From [Eubacterium] saphenum (lineage in GTDB: Bacteria > Bacillota > Clostridia > Oscillospirales > Ruminococcaceae), in NCBI GenBank assembly GCA_004555635.1, contig SFHN01000166.1, forward strand, positions 1 through 5,763: a stretch of DNA of 5,763 nucleotides, given 5' to 3'. Under the pieces are notes generated by a model, which had not been told where the DNA came from, searched no databases, and saw only the letters and a program-made list of their open reading frames with translations. The position numbers and the translations under genes are program-made. Positions 1 through 5,381 of the stretch are shown piece by piece; position 1 is the stretch's first letter, and every line of letters begins with the position of its first letter.

Positions 1-67
1 TCCGCACAACTGTGCGAACTGACGGCTTTGCCGGCAGTGAGTGCGGGCAGTGCGGATGTTTCGGCGG

Positions 68-89
68 AAAAGTCCCAACGGGACTTTTT
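68..89. terminator. Rho-independent terminator, possibly bidirectional
   Basis: A perfect hairpin with stem AAAAGTCCC / GGGACTTTT and a 3-nt loop (AAC on the plus strand, GTT on the minus strand). It is flanked by A's on one side and T's on the other, so it can act on either strand. On the minus strand it lies about 46 nt after the ispF stop and would end the leftward operon. On the plus strand it has a slightly longer T run (TTTTT), so it may also stop a convergent gene entering from the left, which is not visible here. Confidence 0.7.
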
Positions 90-102
90 CGACGGTCTCA
101 AA

Positions 103-124
103 CCGAGGGCGTATTTACCCTCGG
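103..124 (-). terminator. Stem-loop directly after ispF
   Basis: Perfect 7-bp GC-rich stem CCGAGGG / CCCTCGG with an 8-nt loop, beginning about 10 nt past the ispF stop codon. Read on the minus strand it is followed by TTTGAG, a poor U tract, so alone it would be a weak terminator. Together with the stronger hairpin at 68-89 it makes a double stem-loop 3' end, and it could also protect the mRNA end. Confidence 0.45.
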
Positions 125-134
125 CTCGTCCTAT

Positions 135-605
135 TCATAATAGCTTTTCCAGCAGCACAACAGCCTTTGCACCTATGCCCTGTCCCGCAAGCCCAAGCCC
201 CTCCTCGGTGGTCGCTTTAACGGAAACCTGCCCGATATCGCAGCCAAACGCCCCCGCAAGGCTTTCGCGCATATCGTAAATATAAGGTGACAGCTTCGGC
301 CGCTCCGCAACAATCGTGATATCCAAGTTGCCGAGCGCATAGCCCTGCGCCGACATCAGGCGGATAACCTCCGCGAGCAGCTTCATACTATCCGCGCCCT
401 CGTATGCGGGGTCGCTGTCGGGAAACAGCTTTCCGATGTCCCCGAGAGCCAAACTGCCAAGCATCGCGTCCATCAGCGCGTGAACCGCAACGTCCGCGTC
501 GGAGTGTCCCAGCAGCCCTTTGTCGCACGGGATTTCCACCCCGCACAGCACCAGCCGCCGCCCGTCAACAAGCCTGTGAACGTCATATCCCTGACCTATT
601 CGCAT
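135..605 (-). CDS. ispF: 2-C-methyl-D-erythritol 2,4-cyclodiphosphate synthase IspF
   Basis: IspF closes 4-diphosphocytidyl-methylerythritol 2-phosphate into the cyclic diphosphate MEcPP with release of CMP, the fifth step of the MEP isoprenoid pathway; it is a cytosolic trimer. The 156-residue length is normal for the family. The start MRIGQGYDVHRL carries the metal ligands D8 and H10, and H42 is the third ligand. GHSDADV (33-39), GDIG (55-58), FPDSD (61-65) and TTEEGLG (132-138) are the other family motifs. The open frame extends upstream to 719, but the ATG at 605 is chosen because the protein then begins exactly at the family motif and because it lies inside the ispD end (gtATGcgaatag). 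The resulting 10-nt overlap with ispD implies translational coupling. Last gene of the operon. In many bacteria ispD and ispF are adjacent or fused; here they are separate. Confidence 0.96.
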   Translation of the reverse strand: MRIGQGYDVHRLVDGRRLVLCGVEIPCDKGLLGHSDADVAVHALMDAMLGSLALGDIGKLFPDSDPAYEGADSMKLLAEVIRLMSAQGYALGNLDITIVAERPKLSPYIYDMRESLAGAFGCDIGQVSVKATTEEGLGLAGQGIGAKAVVLLEKLL

Positions 606-1294
606 ACGCCGCCCGCCTTTCTCGCGCTTATTATCGCGTTCGCCGCCGCGAGGTCGTCGGGGCGGGTTATCTTCATATTGCAGCAGCTTATCTCGGTGAC
701 AAAAACGCGCTTTCCGCATTGCTCGAGCAGCATACTGTCATCTGTCGCGCTTTCCGCAAGGCTTCCGAGCCGCTCTATGCACTCAAGGTACAGCCTGCGC
801 GAAAACACCTGCGGCGTCTGCGCATAAAAAAGCGAAGCACGCGGCGGAGTGCTCTCAACAAACCCGTCAGCACCGACGCTTTTCACCGTGTCAACCGCTC
901 GTATTCCCGCAATTGCCGCGCCGTACCTTTCCGCGTCTGCGATAACGCGGCCGATTTCCCGCGTTTCAATAAGCGGGCGCGCGCCGTCGTGTATCGCGAG
1001 ATATTCCGCGCCGTCCGAAACATACCGCAGCGCGCTTTTAACCGAGAGGAAACGCGTTTCTCCGCCCGAAACAACCGCCTTCAGCTTTGTTATGCCGTAT
1101 TTTTCGGCAAGGCTGCGGTAGCGGGCGCATTCCGCCTCGGGCGCGGCTAGGATAATCTCCCCAACCCGCTCACAGTGCTCAAACCTTTGCATACTCATAG
1201 CGACAACGGGGATATCCCCCACCGCCGAAAGCTGCTTGTTTATTCCGTTCATACGGGAGGACGACCCTGCCGCAAGAATGATTGCAGATACCAA
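596..1294 (-). CDS. ispD: 2-C-methyl-D-erythritol 4-phosphate cytidylyltransferase IspD
   Basis: IspD joins CTP and methylerythritol 4-phosphate to give CDP-methylerythritol, the third MEP-pathway step, in the cytosol. The 232-residue protein has the nucleotidyltransferase start AIILAAGSSSRM (4-15) with R14 and K20 in the CTP-binding loop, SGGETRFLSV (76-85), HDGARP (102-107), AVDTVK (133-138), QTPQVF (159-164), ATDDSMLLE (183-191) and NMKITRPDDL (206-215) with K208. All key residues appear present. The start is TTG: no ATG or GTG lies between the pheA stop and the conserved N-terminus, and an AAAGGG site sits 8 nt upstream. It follows pheA by 18 nt and overlaps ispF by 10 nt. The segment SAVGDIPVVAMSMQRF replaces the commoner GxPVxxRTLxxF, a mild deviation. 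The long plus-strand open frames across this gene are its antisense shadows. Confidence 0.95.
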   Translation of the reverse strand: MVSAIILAAGSSSRMNGINKQLSAVGDIPVVAMSMQRFEHCERVGEIILAAPEAECARYRSLAEKYGITKLKAVVSGGETRFLSVKSALRYVSDGAEYLAIHDGARPLIETREIGRVIADAERYGAAIAGIRAVDTVKSVGADGFVESTPPRASLFYAQTPQVFSRRLYLECIERLGSLAESATDDSMLLEQCGKRVFVTEISCCNMKITRPDDLAAANAIISARKAGGVCE

Positions 1295-1302
1295 AGCGCT
1301 TT

Positions 1303-1308
1303 CCCTTT
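1303..1308 (-). promoter_or_regulatory. Ribosome binding site that sets the TTG start of ispD
   Basis: On the minus strand the gap between the pheA stop and ispD reads cgggAAAGGGaaagcgct and is followed by TTG GTA TCT. The AAAGGG core lies 8 nt before the TTG, a normal distance, and there is no better start codon nearby. This supports TTG as the real initiation codon. Confidence 0.6.
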
Positions 1309-1312
1309 CCCG

Positions 1313-2431
1313 TCAGAAATTGCCGTGGAGCTTGAAATAGTTAAGCTCGGTTTCAAAGTTCTTCAGCAGCCGCCTGATACGCGGGCGGTCAATGTTCCCC
1401 GAAAACTCGATGTAGAACATATGCTCGTTGGGAAGCCTAAGCTTCGCCTCGACGGGCAGCGGCTTCGACTGTATCTTTGACATACTAAGCCCGTTTACCG
1501 CGAACTTTGTAAGCAGGCGGTAAAGCGCGCCGGAGATATTCGGAATTGACAGCGACACCGCAACGGTGTCCGCGCCGTCGTACACCTCGAGGTTTTTCGA
1601 TATGCAGATGAACCGCGTGAAATTGTTCGGGTCGGAGGCAAGCCCCTTGCGGACAACATTCAGCCCGTGAAGCTCCGCGCATTCCTCCGAGCAAATGCAG
1701 CCAAGCTCGCAGCTCGGGTTCTCGGAAACCATCTGCGCCGCCGACGCGTTGTTGTGATACGGTATAACCGTAAGCCCGCGGCGGCTCTCGATGTAGCTTT
1801 CGCACTGGCGGATTGCCTGTTCGTGACCGAAAAGGATTTTTACGTCCTCCTCGCGTACGCCGTGCTTTGCCGCAAGAACGTGCGCGCACTCAACGGTCGT
1901 CGTGCGGTTGATGTAGACATTGTGCTTTTCGAGCAGGTCCATATTCAGCGTAACCTCGCCCGCCGTGCTGTTTTCTATCGGAAGCACGCCGTAATCAACG
2001 TCGCCGCTTTCCACCGCCTCAAACACCTCTGCGAAGCTCGCAAAAAAGCTCACTGAGCCGCTGTCGAACAGCTTGTTGTAAGCTGCGTGGCCGTATGCTC
2101 CCGATATTCCCTGAACCGCAACGGAAGGGCGCGGCTTTATCTGCGTGGTGTGCGGGATAACGTCGTCGGGGGTGATTTCGTTTATCTGGCGGCACTTCGA
2201 GATGTCCATGATGTTCATAAACAGGAACGCCGCGCTTCTTCGAAAGCCCTCGGGCGCCTTTTCACGCACGCTGTCGATAATCTGCTTTTCGCGGTCGCTC
2301 TGGAAAACAACCATATTGTTCTCCGCCTTGTACCGTGCGACATCGCTCGCAAGCTGCATACGCTCTATGAACAGCTTCAGCAGCTTATCGTCTATCTCGT
2401 CAATCTGTTTTCTGATTTCGCTAAGCTCCAT
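1313..2431 (-). CDS. pheA: Bifunctional chorismate mutase / prephenate dehydratase (P-protein)
   Basis: Converts chorismate to prephenate and then to phenylpyruvate, the committed branch to phenylalanine. The 372 residues match a full-length fused P-protein (E. coli PheA is 386). Residues 1-90 are an AroQ chorismate mutase helix bundle with the expected active-site residues R7, R24, K35, R47-E48 and Q82. Residues 103-280 are the dehydratase: QGISGAYGHAA (107-117), PIENSTAGEV (151-160), HEQAIRQC (203-210) and NFTRF (270-274) with the catalytic Thr-Arg pair. Residues 288-370 are the ACT domain, where phenylalanine feedback normally acts; GAL (301-303) is kept but the usual ESRP motif reads QSKP (321-324). 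The ATG at 2431 has an AGGAGG-type site that lies in the Glu codons at the end of the upstream gene, only 5 nt separating the genes, so translation is probably coupled. No leader peptide or T-box is visible just before it. Confidence 0.96.
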   Translation of the reverse strand: MELSEIRKQIDEIDDKLLKLFIERMQLASDVARYKAENNMVVFQSDREKQIIDSVREKAPEGFRRSAAFLFMNIMDISKCRQINEITPDDVIPHTTQIKPRPSVAVQGISGAYGHAAYNKLFDSGSVSFFASFAEVFEAVESGDVDYGVLPIENSTAGEVTLNMDLLEKHNVYINRTTTVECAHVLAAKHGVREEDVKILFGHEQAIRQCESYIESRRGLTVIPYHNNASAAQMVSENPSCELGCICSEECAELHGLNVVRKGLASDPNNFTRFICISKNLEVYDGADTVAVSLSIPNISGALYRLLTKFAVNGLSMSKIQSKPLPVEAKLRLPNEHMFYIEFSGNIDRPRIRRLLKNFETELNYFKLHGNF

Positions 2432-2436
2432 TTGCG

Positions 2437-3888
2437 TTATTCCTCCTCGGGTGCGCCCTCAACGGGTATTCCCGACTCCTCGGGATCCGAGGTTTCCGTG
2501 GGTTCGGTGGATTCAGTGGTTTCTGCGGGTTCGGTTTCGGGCAGGGTGGGGTCCTCCTCGTAGTTGCTTGCGACAAGCACCGTGATTACCTCGCCGTCGC
2601 GGACGTTTACAAGGTCGCCTATCTCCTTGCTGCACCGCGCAACCTCTCCGGAGGGTACTTCGTTCGTCCTAAGCGTATCTACCGCGTACTTTATGTTCAG
2701 CTTGTTAAGCTCGTTCAAATAGTCCGAGATAAGCATACCGCTGTAATCGGGCAGGGGAACAATGCTCTTGCCCTTGCTTACCTTGACCTCAATCTGCGTT
2801 CCCTCCGCAACCATCGTACCGGCTTCAATCGACTGGTCATACATTGCGCCCGCGTCGTATTCCTCGGAATACTCGTAGGTGGGGATAAACGTGAAAATGC
2901 CCTCGTAGCGCGTTACGGTGGCGTCATACTGACGGTTTTCAAAATCGGGCATAGAGATGTTAAGATTCTCGGAGGTCGTCGTGTCTGCGGGCTGCGAGCT
3001 TTCCGGCTCGGGCACGGAGGTGTCCGCAGGGGTATAAGCCGTGGTTTGAGCAGGCTCGCTGCTGTCGGGCAGGCTGCTGTTTGGCTTTGGAGAGAGCGAG
3101 CCGTTTATCGCCATAGTCAGTACCACCGCAAAAGTTATTAGCACAATTCCAAGCAGCACCATCGACGCGATAAACTTTATGCGCTCCTTCTTGCGCTTGC
3201 GCAGCAGCTTTTCTTCCCTCGCGGAAACGGGGCGCTCTGCGGCGCGGTCGTTGGTCGGCTGCGCAAACAGCATATCGACAAACTGCGTGATGTCGCGTAT
3301 TCTTGTTTCGGGAGAGGGGCGCATTCCCATCATAATAACCTTAGATACGTTTGAGGGAACGCTGCGGTTTATCATCATCGGCTCGGGCAGGCTTCCCGCC
3401 GTGCGGGCAATCGCCTCCTGCGGGTTTACGCCGGTAAGGCAGCGGTAAAGCACCGCCGCAATGCCGTATACGTCCGTCCAGGTGCCGTTTATTTCGTTGG
3501 TATACTGCTCGGGCGCGGCAAAGCCCGAGTAAACCTCGCAGGCAATCTCGGTGTTTGTCGTGCGCGCGGCGGAAATCGCAAACCCCGCAAGGCGAAGCTC
3601 GCCCTTGTCGTCAACAAAAATCGTCTGCGGTGAAATGCCGCGGTGGATTATCCCGCCCGCGTGAACAAGCGAGAGCGTTGTAAGTATGGGCGGGAAAAGC
3701 TCCTTTACCCTGTCCCAAGTCATCGCGCCCTCGGAGCTTGCGAGATAGCTTTTTAGCGTGATTCCGTTGATAAACTCGAACACCGTGTAGCAGGTGTTGT
3801 TCTCAAAGAACACGTCAAGCACCGTCTGGATATGCGCCATACTGCGCGATTTCATAAGCGAGCGGTTAAGGTCGGCAAACTCGGACAT
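2437..3888 (-). CDS. PASTA-type pseudokinase, main C-terminal part (frame-shifted from its N-terminus)
   Basis: A 483-residue open frame holding most of a Ser/Thr-kinase-like membrane protein. Residues 1-210 are the kinase C-lobe and part of the N-lobe, recognisable by YTVFEFINGITLKSYL, VHAGGIIHRGISPQTI, FAAPEQY (123-129) and WTDVYGIAAVLYRCLTG. Catalysis looks impossible: HRD is HRG (82-84), the metal-binding Asn is Thr (89), DFG is GFA (102-104), and the helix-C Glu position appears to be Lys. A basic stretch (225-237) precedes one membrane helix (about 238-260), placing the rest outside. A Ser/Thr/Pro linker (264-308) leads to two PASTA-like domains (about 311-373 and 375-442) and an acidic Glu/Thr/Pro tail. 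The true N-terminus (zinc ribbon, Gly-rich loop, beta-3 Lys) is in another frame at 3852-4130, and 25-30 residues expected between the two parts are missing. The ATG at 3888 is the first usable one; AAAGGA lies 12 nt before it, so reinitiation is conceivable. Either a pseudogene or a truncated protein. Confidence 0.8.
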   Translation of the reverse strand: MSEFADLNRSLMKSRSMAHIQTVLDVFFENNTCYTVFEFINGITLKSYLASSEGAMTWDRVKELFPPILTTLSLVHAGGIIHRGISPQTIFVDDKGELRLAGFAISAARTTNTEIACEVYSGFAAPEQYTNEINGTWTDVYGIAAVLYRCLTGVNPQEAIARTAGSLPEPMMINRSVPSNVSKVIMMGMRPSPETRIRDITQFVDMLFAQPTNDRAAERPVSAREEKLLRKRKKERIKFIASMVLLGIVLITFAVVLTMAINGSLSPKPNSSLPDSSEPAQTTAYTPADTSVPEPESSQPADTTTSENLNISMPDFENRQYDATVTRYEGIFTFIPTYEYSEEYDAGAMYDQSIEAGTMVAEGTQIEVKVSKGKSIVPLPDYSGMLISDYLNELNKLNIKYAVDTLRTNEVPSGEVARCSKEIGDLVNVRDGEVITVLVASNYEEDPTLPETEPAETTESTEPTETSDPEESGIPVEGAPEEE

Positions 3889-4130
3889 ATAGGCATGTAT
3901 TCCTTTATGGTGACCTTGCTTGAGGTTGCGGTATCGAAAGCTATGTACACTGCGCCCTCGCCGTTATAGCTAAGCAGCTTTCCTACGATATATCTTTCTG
4001 CCAAAAAGGTTTTCGGCGCGAGATAGGTGGGGATACAGGGCATATCATCGCTGTATCCGCACAGCTTGCAGGGGCCGTCGTAGGTCTTGTCATTCATACA
4101 GCCCATACAAAGGGAAGTTTCTTTCAGCAT
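3852..4130 (-). CDS. N-terminal fragment of the PASTA-type pseudokinase (zinc ribbon plus start of kinase N-lobe)
   Basis: A 92-residue open frame, first in the leftward operon. It begins with a four-cysteine zinc ribbon (C8, C11, C21, C24, as CxxC-x9-CxxC). The kinase N-lobe follows: GKLLSYNGEGAVYIAFD (50-66) is the Gly-rich loop and K76 in VTIKEYMP (73-80) the beta-3 lysine. After IKEYMP the family normally continues for roughly 25-30 residues into helix C; here the frame instead reads about 12 unrelated residues (ICPSLPTLTARL) and stops at 3852. Helix C resumes at once in the other frame as YMSEFADLN. The simplest reading is a deletion of 3n+1 bases at about 3888-3900. The ATG at 4130 is preceded by AAAGG about 11 nt away and by a strong promoter. 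The ribbon and loop match the family start, so this is a real gene end, not a separate small gene. Confidence 0.75.
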   Translation of the reverse strand: MLKETSLCMGCMNDKTYDGPCKLCGYSDDMPCIPTYLAPKTFLAERYIVGKLLSYNGEGAVYIAFDTATSSKVTIKEYMPICPSLPTLTARL

Positions 4131-4201
4131 ATTAGGTCTTGCCTTTCATTTTGTCGTTAAGCGGGCAAAGCCGCCCGAAGTATTTTTACACATATATAAT
4201 A

Positions 4202-4230
4202 AATATACCGTAAACCCGCAAAAATGTCAA
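4202..4230 (-). promoter_or_regulatory. Vegetative sigma-A promoter for the pseudokinase-pheA-ispD-ispF operon
   Basis: On the minus strand a perfect -35 box TTGACA (4230-4225), a 17-bp spacer and a -10 box TATATT (4207-4202, 5 of 6 matches). Transcription should start near 4195, giving a leader of about 65 nt before the ATG at 4130. The leader contains a small GC stem CGGGC / GCCCG (4162-4177). Confidence 0.8.
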
Positions 4231-4290
4231 CCGTTTTGGCGTGTTTGCGAAAAACTGTATCCGTTTTGTAATATATTATGGGCAATTTTT

Positions 4291-4323
4291 ACAGCAAGGC
4301 AGCAGCGAAGCCGCCCTGTTTTT
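4291..4323 (+). terminator. Terminator-like hairpin with no gene in front of it
   Basis: Plus-strand stem ACAG / CTGT, a 3-nt bulge (caa), then GGCaGC / GCcGCC with one mismatch, a 6-nt loop, and a run of five T's at 4319-4323. The T run lies on the plus-strand 3' side only. It would end a plus-strand transcript, but the gene on its left is transcribed away from it. It could stop stray transcription, end a very short RNA, or act in a leader if a promoter lies farther left (weak candidate TTGCGA-18-TAATAT at 4245-4274). Confidence 0.4.
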
Positions 4324-4363
4324 AGGTATTATGCCAAGTTCGTTATAACATCGGAGGGATTAT

Positions 4364-4379
4364 CGCAAAAGCTTTTGCG
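4364..4379. promoter_or_regulatory. Perfect 16-bp palindrome, possible operator
   Basis: CGCAAAAGCTTTTGCG is fully self-complementary and ends 10 bp before the -35 box of the promoter at 4390-4418. Its size and position suit a dimeric DNA-binding protein. It could also fold as a 6-bp stem with a 4-nt loop, but no T run follows directly. No regulator can be named. Confidence 0.35.
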
Positions 4380-4389
4380 GCGCGCAGGG

Positions 4390-4418
4390 TTGTTTTTTGC
4401 ACAAAAATATGGTATACT
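4390..4418 (+). promoter_or_regulatory. Sigma-A promoter with extended -10 for the YcxB-like membrane protein gene
   Basis: -35 box TTGTTT (4390-4395), 17-bp spacer, -10 box TATACT (4413-4418) preceded by TGG, that is an extended -10 (TGn). Transcription should begin near 4425, giving a short leader of about 24 nt that is mostly the ribosome binding site AAAGGAG (4436-4442), 6 nt before the ATG. Confidence 0.75.
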
Positions 4419-4448
4419 AATAGCAGCTATTTCTGAAAGGAGAAAACA

Positions 4449-5162
4449 ATGTCGTTCAAGTCAAATAAAAAAGAGCTGCTGATGTCCACCGAGGCAAAGC
4501 TCGCAAACCTGCTGCACGAGATGAACAGCGACTCGCGCGAGGAGGACGAAAGGCTCGTCTGCGAAACCGAATGCACAATGGCGCGCATTCGCTCCTACTC
4601 GGATTTTCTCTACGCGCTTCGCGTAAAGCCCCTGCAAACTGCCTGCATCTACGGCGCAGCGGTGTTTTTCCTGCTGGCGCTGGCGGCGCTGTGGTGCCGC
4701 GAATGGCTGCTTGCGGCGATATTCGGCGTGTTTTTCTTCGTGCTCGCCACGCTGCCGCATAATATGCGCATACAGTATTTCAACAAGCAGGCGGATAAGA
4801 TGGAACAGTCCTACGGAAAGGTGATTAACGCCGAGTTCGCCGAGGACGCAATCAAGCTGAAAATAACCCCCGCAAAGCCGCAGAAGCAGAACGTTGACGA
4901 AAACGGAAACGCAACCGCGCGCCGCTCCGTCGTCGAGGAAAGCGGCAGCACGGAGGAACTTGACATTCCGTATGACCGCGTGGTTCAGGCGTTTGAGTGC
5001 GCGCACAGCTTCTATATTTTCCCCGTTGACGAAAACCGCAGCACGCTCGAAACCGTTATCTGCGACAAAACGCAGTTCCTTTGCGGCACGCCGATGCAGC
5101 TTCGCGATACGCTTGCGAGAAAGTGCGGCAAGCGCCTTAAGCTAAAGATGAAAATACGCTGA
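4449..5162 (+). CDS. Two-pass membrane protein with YcxB-like C-terminal domain
   Basis: A 237-residue protein of unknown function. Residues 1-60 are polar and charged and should be cytoplasmic. Two hydrophobic segments, about 64-82 and 86-103, separated by a short WCREW turn, form a helical hairpin in the membrane. From FNKQADKMEQSYGKVINAEFAEDAIKL (111-137) on, a soluble cytoplasmic domain follows, with a charged linker (145-170) and then IPYDRVVQAFECAHSFYIF (173-191), a pattern of the YcxB-like family (a small domain seen in many Firmicute membrane proteins, role unknown). The C-terminus is very basic (RLKLKMKIR). The ATG at 4449 is favoured over Met12 because AAAGGAG lies 6 nt upstream and a good promoter fits it. 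It ends in a double stop (TGATAA). Transcribed divergently from the kinase operon and apparently alone. Family assignment is by pattern memory, so moderate. Confidence 0.8.
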   Translation: MSFKSNKKELLMSTEAKLANLLHEMNSDSREEDERLVCETECTMARIRSYSDFLYALRVKPLQTACIYGAAVFFLLALAALWCREWLLAAIFGVFFFVLATLPHNMRIQYFNKQADKMEQSYGKVINAEFAEDAIKLKITPAKPQKQNVDENGNATARRSVVEESGSTEELDIPYDRVVQAFECAHSFYIFPVDENRSTLETVICDKTQFLCGTPMQLRDTLARKCGKRLKLKMKIR

Positions 5163-5248
5163 TAAGCCTGCACAGACAAAAGAAGCCGCTATGTACTTTT
5201 CGAACGAACTGAATATATCGCGCCGCCGCTTTCCCCGCAGGAGAAAAC

Positions 5249-5296
5249 TCGGCGCGCTGCCCTGACCCTGCCGGTCGAAAAATGGTGGCGCGCCGA
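5249..5296. repeat. Large stem-loop (inverted repeat) between genes
   Basis: TCGGCGCGCTGCC (5249-5261) pairs with GGTGGCGCGCCGA (5284-5296) over 13 positions, nine Watson-Crick in a row, then two G-U pairs and two G-C pairs. The 22-nt loop contains an inner stem GACC / GGTC (5264-5276). No T run follows on the plus strand (gaaactg); on the minus strand the stem is followed by GTTTTCTCC. It may be a processing or mRNA-stabilising structure, an imperfect terminator for the membrane protein gene, or part of a dispersed repeat. Confidence 0.5.
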
Positions 5297-5367
5297 AACT
5301 GCTTTACGCGGAAAAGAAAGAGCCTTCCGGTTTTCCGTTAGGATTGCCCGACATTTTTGAAATCATT

Positions 5368-5373
5368 AAGGAG
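5368..5373 (+). promoter_or_regulatory. Ribosome binding site that sets the TTG start of the acetyltransferase
   Basis: AAGGAG, 8 nt before TTG at 5382. An in-frame TAA at 5367-5369 rules out any earlier start, and the first in-frame ATG is 42 codons in, past conserved N-terminal residues. The string AAGGAGAAAACAA is also found before the gene at 4449. Confidence 0.65.
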
Positions 5374-5381
5374 AAAACAAA

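Larger units (their letters stand above)
4131..4448. other. Divergent intergenic region, no gene seen
   Basis: A 318-bp, fairly AT-rich stretch between two genes that point away from each other. It holds the promoter of the leftward operon (4202-4230), the promoter of the rightward gene (4390-4418), a terminator-like hairpin (4291-4323) and a 16-bp palindrome (4364-4379). I see no convincing open reading frame: the plus-strand frame from 4087 runs antisense through the start of the kinase gene and has no recognisable protein features. Confidence 0.7.
5163..5381. other. Structured intergenic region, no gene seen
   Basis: 219 bases between the double stop of the YcxB-like gene and the acetyltransferase. 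It contains a long stem-loop (5249-5296), a second inverted repeat CGGAAAA / TTTTCCG (5309-5337, 15-nt loop), and an AGGAGAAAAC string (5239-5248) identical to part of both flanking ribosome-binding leaders but without a start codon after it. A 24-codon frame at 5191-5265 has no good ribosome binding site. I find no clear promoter for the acetyltransferase gene. Confidence 0.6.

Noticed and set aside
28..279. Plus-strand open frame of 83 codons over the terminator and the ispF end
   Set aside because: It reads through two hairpins and antisense to conserved ispF codons; no ribosome binding site or protein-like pattern.
606..719. Longer version of IspF starting at 719
   Set aside because: The extra residues are antisense-like, basic and overlap conserved IspD sequence; the ATG at 605 starts precisely at the family N-terminus.
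404..1150. Long plus-strand open frame (248 codons) antisense to ispD and ispF
   Set aside because: Arg/Ala-rich translation without domain features, lying exactly opposite two well-supported enzymes in GC-rich DNA; a typical shadow.
2440..2560. Repeat-like GGTTTC/GGTTCGG pattern
   Set aside because: Explained by the Thr/Glu/Pro-rich tail of the PASTA protein; degenerate, not a CRISPR or tandem array.
3849..3905. Programmed ribosomal frameshift joining the two kinase parts
   Set aside because: A shift alone would not restore the 25-30 residues expected between IKEYMP and YMSEF, and there is no clear slippery heptamer.
4461..5006. Minus-strand open frame of 181 codons
   Set aside because: Antisense to the membrane protein gene, which has a promoter, ribosome binding site and coherent membrane topology.
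5191..5265. Small 24-codon frame with a basic product in the gap before the acetyltransferase
   Set aside because: No good ribosome binding site, overlaps the left arm of a stem-loop, and no known match.
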